A stretch of DNA of 64,000 nucleotides from Marinospirillum celere (GCF_900112235.1 NZ_FOLH01000001.1:124001-188000), one strand, 5' to 3'; counted from the stretch's first letter, positions 1 to 9,807 are shown. Notes: generated from the sequence alone by a model not told the origin. Program-made: numbers and translations.

Positions 1-581
1 CGCAGTTCACAGGTGTCTTCCAAGGCCAAACCGGATGCTGGCTGCTCTTCCAGCCAGCGGGTCATGACCTGGCCGGGAGGCAATTGAGTTGCCAAGGGGA
101 CAACCGGCAGGCTTCCCAAGCCTTCTCTTAAAAGGTTAAGCGCCAGTTCACAGACTTTATCCGTGGTGTTGTCCAGCAGGATACGCTGCTGGCGTCCATC
201 CAGCCAGACCCAGACCGAACGCGAGCGGGTGAAGGCACGGGGGAGCAGTTCAAGACGCAGTTCATCCGTGAGGTTTTGGCGCTCTTTGCGACCCACCTTG
301 CGACTCTCAGCCATTTCTATGGCTTCCACCTTTTCCTGAACCTGTTCGCGGACGACGGAAGCGGGAAGAAGTTTCTCTTCAATTTTTAGCTTTAACAACC
401 ACTGGTCACCCTGGCTGTGAACCAGGGTACTAGTGCCGCTGGGAGAAACCCAGCCAGCTGACATTTCTTCTTGGCTGGAGCAGTGACGAAAGGGTTTGCT
501 GGCGAGAGCGACTTGTAGTTTTTCGGTCGTCCAGGCCTGATCGTTACGTGCCTGGTAGATACGTAAGGCTTTAAACCACAT
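1..581 (-). CDS. rdgC: Recombination-associated protein RdgC (3' end outside window)
   Basis: The minus-strand frame opens with ATG at 579-581, preceded by an AGGA-type ribosome site about 9 nt upstream, and runs off the left edge after about 193 codons. The protein starts MWFKALRIYQ, the hallmark N terminus of RdgC, followed by the family's F-R-x-C and G-W segments. RdgC is a ring-shaped, nucleoid-associated DNA-binding protein that modulates RecA and is normally about 300 residues, so roughly a third is missing at the C terminus. It lies downstream of rmf on the same strand, with a terminator-like hairpin between them. Family identity comes from sequence recognition. Confidence 0.9.
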   Translation of the reverse strand, partial: MWFKALRIYQARNDQAWTTEKLQVALASKPFRHCSSQEEMSAGWVSPSGTSTLVHSQGDQWLLKLKIEEKLLPASVVREQVQEKVEAIEMAESRKVGRKERQNLTDELRLELLPRAFTRSRSVWVWLDGRQQRILLDNTTDKVCELALNLLREGLGSLPVVPLATQLPPGQVMTRWLEEQPASGLALEDTCEL

Positions 582-663
582 TAAGGAATCCTTGAGAAAA
601 ATAAGCTGGGTATTATCCCTGATCCTGATGTGTGAAGCCAGCCAAAGACAAAGACCATAAAGC

Positions 664-692
664 AAAAGACCCGTGCGGGATGGCACGGGTCT
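664..692 (-). terminator. Rho-independent terminator downstream of rmf
   Basis: There is a perfect 10-bp stem (AGACCCGTGC at 667-676 pairing with GCACGGGTCT at 683-692) with a 6-nt loop. Read on the minus strand it is followed by a T-rich tract, which fits termination of the rmf transcript before rdgC. Confidence 0.8.
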
Positions 693-721
693 GGGTAGTA
701 AACTTAACTGGTAAGAAAAGT

Positions 722-940
722 TCAGGAGGCTCCAGCTACCACAGCTGGGTTTTTGTGGATAGCAGATACACCCCGCATACCGGACCACATATCTTCCCGG
801 CCTTCGCGCCAGCCACTCATCCAGTTGGTGTGAAGTTCATCGGGCAGGGAAGGGCATTTCTCACGTGACTGGCCTTTTAGACCCGCTTGATAACCACGTG
901 TGTAAACGCGCTGAGCACGGTCTCTTTTCTGACTCTTCAT
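722..940 (-). CDS. rmf: Ribosome modulation factor
   Basis: This 72-residue protein begins MKSQKRDRAQ and contains the RMF signatures G-Y-Q-A-G and W-x-x-G-W-R-E-G, with the conserved CP pair near residue 30. RMF binds 70S ribosomes in slow-growing cells and drives formation of inactive 100S dimers. The start has a GAGAGG ribosome site about 9 nt upstream. The length matches the longer Pseudomonas-type proteins rather than the 55-residue Escherichia form. It is divergent from rlmKL; the linkage of rmf with rlmKL is also known in enterics. Growth-phase control is expected from the family but no promoter was assigned here. Confidence 0.92.
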   Translation of the reverse strand: MKSQKRDRAQRVYTRGYQAGLKGQSREKCPSLPDELHTNWMSGWREGREDMWSGMRGVSAIHKNPAVVAGAS

Positions 941-1173
941 AGATTACGGCCTCTCTTCTTTTAAAGGAACCCAGGCTTAACCAGAAGTTTTGGAATTAAC
1001 CAGCCTGAAGCACCTTTTATTGTTAAGATACAGCTTAAGATCTACGGCAGGTCACCAGGCTGGCGAGTGCCTCACTTCTATTTGTAGGCTAGTTGACAGG
1101 TGAATGACAGCTTTTTTTATTTATCGTTACGCCGGATCTGATAACCACTCATAATCAAGGTCAATATTTTTAG

Positions 1174-3369
1174 ATGCCACTACTGAATCAAGTTTATACC
1201 CTTCATGCCACCTGCTCGCGCGGACTGGAACAACTGCTTGCTGAAGAGCTGCTTGGGCTGGGCTTTGAGTCGGCCCGCCCCAGGGTTGGCCGGGTTTTGG
1301 GTCAGGCCACTTTGACTGAGGCCTACCGGGCTCTAATCTGGTCACGCTTGGCAAACCGTCTGCATTTGCAGCTGGATGAAGCACCTGTTTCTGATGCCGA
1401 GGATTTGAATGCCTGGCTAACGGGTATCGATTGGAGTGAGCACCTGCTGGCTGAGGGTAGCCTGCTGATAGATACCAGCGGGACAACGCCCCAGTTGCGC
1501 AATACTCACGATACAGCGCTGAGGGTCAAGGATGCGATAGCTGACTGGTTTCGTCAGCGCGAGGGTCAACGGCCTTCCGTGGATAGGGAAAGGCCCGATG
1601 TGCGCTTGCATCTGCGCCTGGAAAAAGGCAAAGGCCAGTTGAGTCTGGATTTGGGAGGTGGCAGCCTGCACCAGCGCGGCTATCGCTTACAGGCGGCCAA
1701 AGCCCCTCTTAAAGAAAACTTGGCGGCAGGTCTTTTGTATCGTGCCGGCTGGCCAGAGCTAGCCCAACAAGGCTATGCACTGCTGGACCCCTTTTGTGGC
1801 TCGGGAACTCTCTTGGCGGAAGCGGCCTTTATCGCACGAGATGTTGCACCTGGTTTATTGCGTCCCTGGCATGGTGTCGAGACCTGGTTGGGCCATCGTC
1901 CCAGTATTTGGCAAGAACTTTTGGAAGAGGCTAAAGAACGCAGGGCGGCTAGTGCAGACTTGCCTTTGCATATTACTGGCTCAGATGCTGATTCCAGAGC
2001 TGTGGAAGCAGCCAGGGGGAACCTGAAAAGAGCAGGGCTGGCCGATGAGCTGGAAGTCTTTGAGCGACCGGTTATTGAGTTACCCGCAACGATTTTTGAA
2101 AAGGGGCTGGTGATTACCAATCCTCCCTATGGCGAGCGCCTGGAAGATCTGCCCAGTGTGCTACCCCTCTACGCCCAACTGGGACAAAAACTGCTGGAAG
2201 GCTATCCTGGCTGGCGCTTGGCCCTCTTTACGGTGAATAAAGAGCTGGCTTTTCGAATTCCCTTAAAGCCTTACAAAACCTACCCCCTGCAAAATGCTTC
2301 CCTGGAATGCCAACTGTACTTGTTTGAATTGCCGGAAGCCGGGGTTGAAGATCCCCAGGTGGCGGCCATTGCCCGCAAACAGCAGGAAAGAGCCAGCCAG
2401 CCGGAACAACCGACCGCTGAACTTAGTGAAGGTGGGCAAATGCTGGCCAATCGCTTGAAGAAAAACCTGAAAAAGCTTTCACGCTGGGTTAAGCGTGAAG
2501 GAATTCAAGCCTACCGGGTTTATGATGCTGATTTACCCGAGTATGCTCTGGCGATAGATCTCTATGGTGATCAGGTTCACGTTCAGGAGTATGCACCCCC
2601 AGCAACGATAGATCCGGACAAGGCCAATCAGCGTTTAGCTGAAGCCTTGTTGGCCCTTCCTGAAGCCTTGAATGTTAATGCCGATGCTATCCATCTCAAA
2701 CAGCGGCGTCGGCAAACAGGTAAGCAGCAGTATGAAAAAATGGCGGCCAAAGGGGTTTATTTTCCTGTCACAGAAGGCTCAGCCAAGCTACTGGTTAATT
2801 TGGATGACTATCTGGATACGGGGCTTTTTCTTGATCATCGTCCGGTACGTCTGCGCTTGTTCCATGAAGCTCAGGGCAAGCGTTTTTTGAATCTTTTTTG
2901 TTATACCGGTGCTGCAACGGTTCAGGCGGCCAAGGGTGGCGCCGTCAGAACCACCAGTGTCGACCTGTCCAAAACCTATTTGGGCTGGTTGGAAAGAAAC
3001 CTGAAACTCAATGGCCTGGATGCCAATAAACATCGCTTGGAACAGGCTGATTGTCGAGAGTGGCTGAAACAGGATCAAGGCAGCTATGATCTTATTTTTA
3101 TGGACCCGCCGACTTTTTCCAATTCCAAACGTATGAAAGGGGTGTTGGATATTCAGCGTGACCAGGTAGAGTTGGTTGATCTGGCCATGCGCCGGCTCAG
3201 TAGCGATGGCCTATTGATCTTTTCCAATAACTTGCGGGGCTTTAAAATAAGCCCTGAGCTTGAAAGTAACTATGAAGTCCGCAATATTACCCGGCAAACT
3301 CTGGACCCGGATTTTGAGCGTAATCAGCGCATTCACCAGTGTTTTGAAATTAGGAATCGACCGCTATGA
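1174..3369 (+). CDS. rlmKL: Bifunctional 23S rRNA methyltransferase RlmKL
   Basis: The 731-residue protein is a fusion of two methyltransferases that make m2G2445 and m7G2069 in 23S rRNA. A THUMP RNA-binding domain occupies roughly residues 45-155. The RlmL catalytic domain carries the glycine-rich DPFCGSGT motif near residue 205 and NPPYGERL near 315. The C-terminal RlmK domain carries DPPTFSNS near 643. Length agrees with the family (about 700-730). The gene overlaps the next one by 4 bp (ATGA), suggesting translational coupling. Confidence 0.95.
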   Translation: MPLLNQVYTLHATCSRGLEQLLAEELLGLGFESARPRVGRVLGQATLTEAYRALIWSRLANRLHLQLDEAPVSDAEDLNAWLTGIDWSEHLLAEGSLLIDTSGTTPQLRNTHDTALRVKDAIADWFRQREGQRPSVDRERPDVRLHLRLEKGKGQLSLDLGGGSLHQRGYRLQAAKAPLKENLAAGLLYRAGWPELAQQGYALLDPFCGSGTLLAEAAFIARDVAPGLLRPWHGVETWLGHRPSIWQELLEEAKERRAASADLPLHITGSDADSRAVEAARGNLKRAGLADELEVFERPVIELPATIFEKGLVITNPPYGERLEDLPSVLPLYAQLGQKLLEGYPGWRLALFTVNKELAFRIPLKPYKTYPLQNASLECQLYLFELPEAGVEDPQVAAIARKQQERASQPEQPTAELSEGGQMLANRLKKNLKKLSRWVKREGIQAYRVYDADLPEYALAIDLYGDQVHVQEYAPPATIDPDKANQRLAEALLALPEALNVNADAIHLKQRRRQTGKQQYEKMAAKGVYFPVTEGSAKLLVNLDDYLDTGLFLDHRPVRLRLFHEAQGKRFLNLFCYTGAATVQAAKGGAVRTTSVDLSKTYLGWLERNLKLNGLDANKHRLEQADCREWLKQDQGSYDLIFMDPPTFSNSKRMKGVLDIQRDQVELVDLAMRRLSSDGLLIFSNNLRGFKISPELESNYEVRNITRQTLDPDFERNQRIHQCFEIRNRPL

Positions 3370-3629
3370 ATTCAGCACCCAAGGGAAGTCAACAGCTCAC
3401 TCTTTATACAACGGAAGGCTGCCATCTCTGCGAAAGAGCCTTGGCCCTGCTTGAGCCCTGGCTACAACGGGGTTACGGCTTGGCCAAGGTGGATATTGCT
3501 GAAGATGACTTACTAATGGCGCGTTATGGCGAACGCATCCCCGTGGTAGCTAGCCCTTGCGGTGGTGAAATTGGCTGGCCGTTTACGGCCGAGGAGTTGG
3601 AAGGCTGGATCAAGCAGATAAAATGCTAA
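3366..3629 (+). CDS. Glutaredoxin-family (DUF836-type) protein
   Basis: The 87-residue protein has a thioredoxin fold with a redox motif C-H-L-C near residues 19-22 inside LYTTEGCHLC, and a cis-proline segment RIPVVA. This matches the small glutaredoxin-like DUF836 family, which is commonly encoded just after rlmKL. The start codon overlaps the rlmKL stop. It probably acts as a cytoplasmic thiol-disulfide protein; the substrate is unknown. Confidence 0.85.
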   Translation: MNSAPKGSQQLTLYTTEGCHLCERALALLEPWLQRGYGLAKVDIAEDDLLMARYGERIPVVASPCGGEIGWPFTAEELEGWIKQIKC

Positions 3630-3639
3630 GAAATCTGGA

Positions 3640-3927
3640 TTAATCCCCAAAGGGTAGCTCACCCTTCATGGTGTTTTGTAGGTCCGCAGGTATTTCCTGC
3701 GGGTCCTGGGCTTCCAGAACTTTGTGAAAGCCACGGCTTTCCTGGATATGGCGGACATCGTCAACCAGGATAGCGGCTTCTTCCGGTGAATTGACCAGGG
3801 TATGTTTGAGACCGCCATATTGGGTGCCACTGATGCCCCAGACACGGGTTACCAGCCAGTCACCAAACATGTCCTGATGCACATGAACCAGATAATAGTC
3901 CTGGCCTTTTTCCCAGCGAATAATCAA
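3640..3927 (-). CDS. WGR domain protein
   Basis: The 95-residue protein consists almost entirely of a WGR domain: RWEKGQDYYLVHVHQDMFGDW at the N terminus, then V-W-G-x-x-G-T-x-x-G. WGR domains bind DNA or nucleic acids in PARPs and in many small bacterial proteins. The frame opens with TTG at 3927, preceded by AGAGG 7 nt upstream; no ATG gives a complete domain. It converges on the glutaredoxin gene with only 10 bp between the stops. Its exact role is unknown. Confidence 0.75.
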   Translation of the reverse strand: MIIRWEKGQDYYLVHVHQDMFGDWLVTRVWGISGTQYGGLKHTLVNSPEEAAILVDDVRHIQESRGFHKVLEAQDPQEIPADLQNTMKGELPFGD

Positions 3928-4014
3928 GATGGCCTCTGAAGGTGGCGGTAAATAACTGTCGGATTGTAAACCTTTTTTTCTCTATCTAGAAAGCCCTGGC
4001 AAGGAAATAACCAA

Positions 4015-5145
4015 ATGCGCCTGCTGGTTGATGAAAACCTACCCTTTGTTGAAGAGTTTTTTGCCGACACGGCCGAGGTGATTCGCCTCCCTGGGCAATC
4101 GATAACCCCAGCCAGTCTGCAGGGAGTGGATGGCCTTTTGGTGCGTTCGGTCACGCGCGTTGATCAGCAGCTCCTGGCGGGCACCTCAGTCGCTTTTGTG
4201 GGTACGGCAACCATAGGCACAGATCATGTTGATCGGGATTGGCTGCAAAAAGCTGGTATAGCTTTTGCCAGCGCACCTGGATGTAATGCTGACTCAGTCG
4301 TGGATTATGTGCTGAGTAATTTGCTGTGGTTGGCTCAGGAAAAAGGGTTTTGTCTTCAGAAACAGGTTATCGGCATTGTTGGCGTGGGTAATGTCGGTGG
4401 GCGTTTGTCTGAGCGCTTGCAGGCCTACGGCTGTCGGCTACTACTGAACGACCCGCCTCGAGAAGCTGCTGGCGAGCCCGGTTTTCTGCCGCTGGAAAAC
4501 TTACTGGATAGAGCTGATATCCTCTGCCTGCACACGCCTTTGATCCGGGAAGGCCCTTTTCCCACCGAAGGGTTGATTAATGCCGCTACCCTGCGTCGCC
4601 TCCAGGGGCGGGTACTGCTGAATGCCGGACGCGGGGCGGTGATCGATCCGAAAGGGCTGCAACAGGTAATCAACGAAGGACAGGCGCCCAGGCTGCTACT
4701 GGATGTTTTTGCCGGTGAGCCTGAGCTGGACCCAGTGTTGATACCCCAATTGGAATTGGCGACACCGCATATTGCTGGCTACAGCCTGGAAGGTAAGAGC
4801 CGGGGTACTCAAGCTATTTATCAGGCCTGGTGCCAGTATCTGGGCAGAAAGGCAGCTAAACATCTGGACACTTTTTTACCACCGCCCCCAGTAGACTGTC
4901 TGCAGCTCAATGCTGGCTGGTCTGCTGAAGAGGCCTGCCGTCGTGCTGCCTTGCTGGTCTATGATCCCAGAGAGGATGCGGCTCGTTTATTAAGGGCTTT
5001 AAACCAACTGCCTCCTAAACAGGCTTATCAACAGCTTAGAAAAAACTACCCGCAGCGCCGTGAGTTTTCATCACTCAGGGTTGTGCCTGGTACTCTTGAG
5101 CAAGCCCAAGCACTGAAGGCTTTGGGCTTTACTCTGGCATCTTAG
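4015..5145 (+). CDS. pdxB: Erythronate-4-phosphate dehydrogenase
   Basis: The 376-residue protein belongs to the D-2-hydroxyacid dehydrogenase family and carries out the second step of DXP-dependent pyridoxal phosphate synthesis, oxidising 4-phosphoerythronate. The N terminus MRLLVDENLPF is PdxB-specific. The Rossmann motif GIVGVGNVGG lies near residue 121, the catalytic Arg is in LLNAGRGAVID, and the catalytic His in TPHIAGYSLEGK near 255. A C-terminal PdxB dimerisation domain follows. Length is normal. It appears to be a single-gene unit ending at a strong hairpin (5303-5329). Confidence 0.95.
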   Translation: MRLLVDENLPFVEEFFADTAEVIRLPGQSITPASLQGVDGLLVRSVTRVDQQLLAGTSVAFVGTATIGTDHVDRDWLQKAGIAFASAPGCNADSVVDYVLSNLLWLAQEKGFCLQKQVIGIVGVGNVGGRLSERLQAYGCRLLLNDPPREAAGEPGFLPLENLLDRADILCLHTPLIREGPFPTEGLINAATLRRLQGRVLLNAGRGAVIDPKGLQQVINEGQAPRLLLDVFAGEPELDPVLIPQLELATPHIAGYSLEGKSRGTQAIYQAWCQYLGRKAAKHLDTFLPPPPVDCLQLNAGWSAEEACRRAALLVYDPREDAARLLRALNQLPPKQAYQQLRKNYPQRREFSSLRVVPGTLEQAQALKALGFTLAS

Positions 5146-5302
5146 GCTCTTATACCTTGAGGCGATATAGGAAAGCTTGGTAAAAGGCTCGTCATGCGGC
5201 CTAGGGCATGGGCTGTTGATATTCGACGCAACCTTAACCAGGCATATACACGGAATGGCAAAGGCACCCAAGTAGGGAGGGTGTTCGTCTTTTTTGTCTT
5301 AA

Positions 5303-5333
5303 AAAAGGGCTGGTTAACCCAGCCCTTTTAGAG
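5303..5333. terminator. Bidirectional terminator between pdxB and htpX
   Basis: An 11-bp stem (AAAAGGGCTGG at 5303-5313, CCAGCCCTTTT at 5319-5329) with a 5-nt loop is flanked by A-rich and T-rich tracts. It can serve both convergent genes. Confidence 0.85.
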
Positions 5334-5363
5334 TTTTCGCTATTTTAGCGGATATTGATGCTT

Positions 5364-6257
5364 TTAGGCATACGCCTTATTGCGTAGAGCGGCGATGCGA
5401 TCATCCAGTGGAGGATGGCTAGAGAAGAATTTCTGAATCATGCTGGTTGTTTGACCTTTGTTGATACCAAAGGCTGTCAGGGTGTCAGGCATCTCGTTAG
5501 GGATGTTCTGTTCAGCTTTCAAGCGCTCAAGCGCATTGATCATCGCACCAGCACCGGCAAGGCGAGCACCGGCATCATCAGCCCGATATTCACGGAAGCG
5601 GCTAAACCACATGACAATACCGGAAGCGAGAATACCCAGGATGATTTCTGCAAAGATGGTGGTGACATAAAAAGCGATGCCATGACCGCCTTCGTTCTTA
5701 AAGACCACACGATCAACGGTATGTCCGATGATACGCGCAAAGAACATAACAAAGGTGTTGACCACTCCTTGTACCAGAGCCAGGGTAATCATGTCGCCAT
5801 TAGCTACATGCCCAATTTCATGGGCAAGGACAGCGCGCACTTCTTCTGGACGCATACGCTGAAGCAAGCCACTGGATACAGCAACTAGGGCGTCATTACG
5901 GTTCCAGCCGGTCGCAAAAGCATTGGACTGCTGAGAAGGGAAGATGCCTACTTCGGGCATACCTATCCCTGCTTTTTTCGACAGGTCAGCCACGGTATCC
6001 ATCAGCCACTGTTCCTGCTGGTTGCGTGGTTGAGTGATGACCTGGGTACGGGTGCCCTTTTTGGCCAGCCATTTCGACATCAGCAGGGACACGCCTGAAC
6101 CGATCATGCCAAAAACAAAGCAGAAGATCAGCAGATTGGTCAGGTTAAGGCCGCCGGATGCATCCAGATAGCGACCAACACCCAGAATATTCAGGGTGAT
6201 ACTGGCAACCACGATGACTGCCAGGTTGGTTAAAAGAAACAAGCCGATTCGCATCAT
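5364..6257 (-). CDS. htpX: Membrane zinc metalloprotease HtpX
   Basis: This 297-residue M48-family protease takes part in quality control of inner-membrane proteins alongside FtsH. It shows two N-terminal membrane segments (about residues 4-24 and 38-58), the zinc motif [10 protein letters not shown] near 147, two further hydrophobic segments, and the third zinc ligand in [11 protein letters not shown]. The N terminus [14 protein letters not shown] is essentially that of enteric HtpX and the length is typical. In E. coli it is under Cpx control; no CpxR box was confirmed here. Confidence 0.95.
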   Translation of the reverse strand: MMRIGLFLLTNLAVIVVASITLNILGVGRYLDASGGLNLTNLLIFCFVFGMIGSGVSLLMSKWLAKKGTRTQVITQPRNQQEQWLMDTVADLSKKAGIGMPEVGIFPSQQSNAFATGWNRNDALVAVSSGLLQRMRPEEVRAVLAHEIGHVANGDMITLALVQGVVNTFVMFFARIIGHTVDRVVFKNEGGHGIAFYVTTIFAEIILGILASGIVMWFSRFREYRADDAGARLAGAGAMINALERLKAEQNIPNEMPDTLTAFGINKGQTTSMIQKFFSSHPPLDDRIAALRNKAYA

Positions 6258-6284
6258 TTGACTGCAACTCCTGAGAAAGTATCA

Positions 6285-6306
6285 AACCCCTTATTAGATA
6301 GGGGTT
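6285..6306 (-). terminator. Possible hairpin terminator after alaA
   Basis: A 7-bp stem AACCCCT / AGGGGTT with an 8-nt loop sits between the alaA stop and the htpX start. The following T-run is weak, so termination is uncertain. Confidence 0.4.
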
Positions 6307-6325
6307 GGTGCGTTAGGTTTCAAGC

Positions 6326-7540
6326 CTATTGACGATAACGGGACAAAAAGCGCTCGATACGGCCGATCGCATCTTCCAACTGGTCCACGCGTGGTAGCGT
6401 CACCAGGCGGAAGTGATCAGGTTGTCCCCAGTTGAAGGCTGTACCCTGAACGACCAACAGTTTTTCCTGGAGTAGCAGATCCAGGGCAAACTTTTCATCA
6501 TCCTGAATATTGAACACCTTGGGGTCGAGCCGGGGGAACATATAGAGTGCGCCCTTGGGTTTGACACAGCTAACCCCGGGAATCTGGGTGATCAATTCAT
6601 AGGCACGGTCCCGTTGGGCCAGCAGACGGCCACCCGGCAGAATGTAATCATTGATGCTTTGATAGCCGCCGAGAGCTGTTTGTACCGCATGCTGAGCAGG
6701 CACATTGGCACAAAGGCGCATTGAAGCCAGCATGTTCAAGCCTTCATTGAAGTCTTGAGCCAGGTGTTTAGCACCAGAAAGAATCAACCAGCCGGAACGA
6801 AAACCAGCAACCCGATAGCTTTTAGATAAGCCGTTGAAGGTGCAAAACAACAGATCATCAGCCAGGCTGGCTATGGCGGTATGCTCGGTGCCGTCATAAA
6901 GAATCTTGTCGTAGATTTCATCGGCAAAGATTACCAGCTTATGTTCGCGTGCCACTTCAATAATCTGTTCCAGTAACTCTTTGCTGTAAACCACCCCGGT
7001 GGGGTTGTTGGGGTTGATGATCACGATGCCCCGGGTGCGGTCAGTGATCTTGCGCTTGATATCATCAATATCAGGATACCAGTCGCTTTGTTCATCACAG
7101 ACATAATGAACGGCTTTTCCGCCAGCCAAGCGGGCTGCCGCAGTCCACAAGGGATAATCCGGAGCCGGGATCAGGACTTCGTCATTGTCATTGAGTAGAG
7201 CCTGCATCGCCATGACGATCAGCTCACTGACGCCATTGCCTAAATAAATATCTTCAATTTCTACGCCCGCAATTTCTTTGCGCTGGCATTCTTGCATGAC
7301 GGCCTTGCGGGCAGAATAGAGCCCCTTGGAATCACAGTAACCCTGAGCGGTTGCCAGGTTACGCATCACATCCTGAAGAATCTCATCGGGGGCCTCAAAA
7401 CCAAAGGGTGCAGGGTTGCCGATGTTTAGTTTGAGAACGCGATGGCCTTCTTCTTCTAGGCGTTTGGCTTCCTGAAGAACAGGGCCACGTATGTCATAGC
7501 AGACATGGTGAAGTTTGTTGGACTTGCGAATTGGTTGCAT
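6326..7540 (-). CDS. alaA: Glutamate-pyruvate (alanine) aminotransferase AlaA
   Basis: The 404-residue PLP-dependent class I/II aminotransferase makes alanine from pyruvate and glutamate. It is close to E. coli AlaA (YfbQ) throughout: CYDIRGPVL, LNIGNPAPFGF, NPNNPTG and the PLP-lysine segment NGLSKSYRVAGFR. The ATG at 7540 is chosen because it gives the family N terminus (MQPIRKSNKL). The frame is open to a TTG at 7570, but that adds ten non-conserved residues without a ribosome site. It lies upstream of htpX on the same strand. Confidence 0.93.
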   Translation of the reverse strand: MQPIRKSNKLHHVCYDIRGPVLQEAKRLEEEGHRVLKLNIGNPAPFGFEAPDEILQDVMRNLATAQGYCDSKGLYSARKAVMQECQRKEIAGVEIEDIYLGNGVSELIVMAMQALLNDNDEVLIPAPDYPLWTAAARLAGGKAVHYVCDEQSDWYPDIDDIKRKITDRTRGIVIINPNNPTGVVYSKELLEQIIEVAREHKLVIFADEIYDKILYDGTEHTAIASLADDLLFCTFNGLSKSYRVAGFRSGWLILSGAKHLAQDFNEGLNMLASMRLCANVPAQHAVQTALGGYQSINDYILPGGRLLAQRDRAYELITQIPGVSCVKPKGALYMFPRLDPKVFNIQDDEKFALDLLLQEKLLVVQGTAFNWGQPDHFRLVTLPRVDQLEDAIGRIERFLSRYRQ

Positions 7541-7646
7541 ACCAGGAGTTCCATTAACAAAAGCTGCCAATTGGTGCGAGGCGAAAGGTTACCAAGCTAA
7601 CAGCTTTTTGTCTGCTAGGCAGCGTAAAAAAAACTCCGGGTAAGTG

Positions 7647-8858
7647 TTAGGAATAAACAGGACTCGTGCCAGGTGGCAAATCAGCATCGACGTAGCAGTT
7701 ACGACCCTGATGTTTGGCCATGTAAAGACGGCTATCAACACGCTTTAAGGCATCCTCCAAGGTTTCCTGAGCACGCACTTGGGTGATGCCGATGCTGGTC
7801 GTAAAATGGACACGTTGGCCATCATGCGCCAAAACAAAGGCTTGCTCACACTGAGCGCGGATGCGTTCAGCAACTTCCAAGGCATCTTGCTTGGGGGTTC
7901 CGGGAAGAACCGCCATGAATTCTTCACCCCCATAACGTGCGACCAAATCATTTTTACGCAGCTCAGAGCGAAGAATTTGTGCAAACACTTGAAGGGCCTG
8001 GTCACCTATAGAATGCCCATAGGTATCATTGACCTTTTTGAAGCGATCCAAATCAAACATCAGCAGGGTAATAGGGCTGGAGGGCTCTTTGCTATCCCGC
8101 TGTTTTTGGTGTTCCAGGTAGAGTTGTTCTAATTGCTTTAGCAGGATGCCCCTGTTCAAGAGGCCGGTCAGGCTATCCATACTGGCCTGACGATAAAGTC
8201 TTAGCAGTGCGCTGACTTGTGAATGATTAGCCCAAAGGGAAATGCCCAGCAGAGTGAAAAGCAGCCAAAGGTCCTGCCAGCCATAAGCTGTGGTCAATTC
8301 ACCGGTTAGGGTTAGTGCGATTACCTGGGTGAGAAGCACCAGGAAGCCTATGCCAAAGCTTTCAATCAGAGTTAGAGGGAAGACGCTTAAAAAAGCAATG
8401 ATCAGCAAGGGAATGAAGCTATAGCCAACCAGGGAGTTCAGTTGATCACCATACATGATCACCAAATAGCCATAAAAAAGGGCTGGAGCCAACATCATTG
8501 CAGCGAGGCTGTTTCTGAGTCTGCTGAGCTTGTGCTGACTGTTCCAGGCCGCATAGAGAACACCCAGGAGCACCAGCATCAAGCCAAGGCGGCCATAGGC
8601 TACTGACGTCATCAGTTCAACAGGAAGGAGCAGGTAGTCAACCAGCAGCCAGAGAGGGGCGAGCAGGGTGAATACCAGGCCGACAAAGAGCATACGCGTG
8701 CGAAGATACTCACTTCGGGCATAGTTGAAATCACGGGAGTGGTAGCGATTGTTGATCGTATCGCGCAGACTGGCTGGCATCCACTGGGGTTCCCAGGGGT
8801 TTTTCCAGCGTATAGCTAGCTGGTGACGTCTGCGCTCATCTCTGGCCACTGAGTGCAC
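7647..8858 (-). CDS. Membrane diguanylate cyclase (GGDEF)
   Basis: The 403-residue protein makes cyclic di-GMP. The first ~45 residues are cytoplasmic, followed by about six hydrophobic segments (residues ~50-215). A C-terminal GGDEF domain (about 225-390) has an active RYGGEEF signature, and an RKND inhibitory (I-site) motif lies five residues before it, so product inhibition is likely. The membrane domain has no recognised ligand-binding motif. It seems to be transcribed alone. Confidence 0.9.
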   Translation of the reverse strand: MHSVARDERRRHQLAIRWKNPWEPQWMPASLRDTINNRYHSRDFNYARSEYLRTRMLFVGLVFTLLAPLWLLVDYLLLPVELMTSVAYGRLGLMLVLLGVLYAAWNSQHKLSRLRNSLAAMMLAPALFYGYLVIMYGDQLNSLVGYSFIPLLIIAFLSVFPLTLIESFGIGFLVLLTQVIALTLTGELTTAYGWQDLWLLFTLLGISLWANHSQVSALLRLYRQASMDSLTGLLNRGILLKQLEQLYLEHQKQRDSKEPSSPITLLMFDLDRFKKVNDTYGHSIGDQALQVFAQILRSELRKNDLVARYGGEEFMAVLPGTPKQDALEVAERIRAQCEQAFVLAHDGQRVHFTTSIGITQVRAQETLEDALKRVDSRLYMAKHQGRNCYVDADLPPGTSPVYS

Positions 8859-8937
8859 TCCTGCTAAGGGTGTTTGAAAAAGAATGCAATGTTAGGTTAA
8901 GAGTAAGCGCCTTGCGTTGATTCTGCACAAGTTTTTG

Positions 8938-9807
8938 TTACTCATTTACCTGATCTTTTTCACTTTCGTCATCCAAGGGGATATCCAGAGGGGTTTCCAG
9001 CGAAACCAAACCCAATTGCCCGCCACGCAAATCATGCAGAAGTACTTCGCAGGCGCGGTGATAATCAATAACACCACCGGAACGTAATCCACCGCGTTTT
9101 TGAGCAATTGCTTTAAGGAGTTGTTCAGCGTTTTCTGGCACTTCTTTCAGTTTGTAGCGTGCAATCAGTGCCTGAGGATAGCGTATCAGCAGGTCCGCAG
9201 CCGCCCAGAAACCCACTTCTTCGTAATCCATGGCCGTATCCCGAATGGCGCCTGAGGCACCTAACCGGTAAGCACTTTCGGCATTTTCGATACGCGGCCA
9301 GAGAACACCAGGTGTATCAATGATTTGCAAACGCTCGCCCACCTGGATTTTTTGTTGACGTCGGGTGACTGCTGGCTCATTACCGGTTTTGGCGATCTTT
9401 TTACCAGCCAAGGAATTGATCAGGGTGGATTTGCCAACATTGGGAATTCCCATAACCAAGGCTTTGACTGAACGGCTTTCCCGCACCTGTGAAGCCAGTT
9501 GTTGGCAGGTGCTGGCAATGGGCCTTAGAGTTTTGGCATCTGTGGTCACTATAGGTAGGGCCCGGATATGGCTTTGTTGCTCAAAGAACTCGATCCATTG
9601 CTGGGTGATAGCAGGATCTGCCAGATCACTTTTGGACAGTAGCTTGAGCGTGGGCTTGTGAACAGCCAGTTTTCCCAAAACCGGATTGGCGCTGGAAAAG
9701 GGGAGGCGGGCATCCAGCATCTCTATGACAACATCAACTTCAGGCAGTGCTTTCTTGATTTCTTTACGGGCCTTGTGCATATGGCCCGGATACCAATTAA
9801 TCGTCAT
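8938..9807 (-). CDS. Ribosome biogenesis GTPase (YlqF/RbgA family)
   Basis: This 289-residue circularly permuted GTPase has the G4-type LSKSD motif ahead of the P-loop GIPNVGKST, then G3 DTPG in IIDTPGVLWP. Proteins of this family assist late assembly of the large ribosomal subunit. The ATG at 9807 gives the family start MTINWYPGHMHKA; a longer reading from 9843 adds 12 atypical residues. It overlaps the end of the upstream coiled-coil gene by 11 bp, suggesting co-transcription. Confidence 0.9.
   Translation of the reverse strand: MTINWYPGHMHKARKEIKKALPEVDVVIEMLDARLPFSSANPVLGKLAVHKPTLKLLSKSDLADPAITQQWIEFFEQQSHIRALPIVTTDAKTLRPIASTCQQLASQVRESRSVKALVMGIPNVGKSTLINSLAGKKIAKTGNEPAVTRRQQKIQVGERLQIIDTPGVLWPRIENAESAYRLGASGAIRDTAMDYEEVGFWAAADLLIRYPQALIARYKLKEVPENAEQLLKAIAQKRGGLRSGGVIDYHRACEVLLHDLRGGQLGLVSLETPLDIPLDDESEKDQVNE

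Noticed and set aside
5415-5888. 157-codon plus-strand frame opposite htpX
   Set aside because: Antisense to a clearly identified protease gene and without family features.
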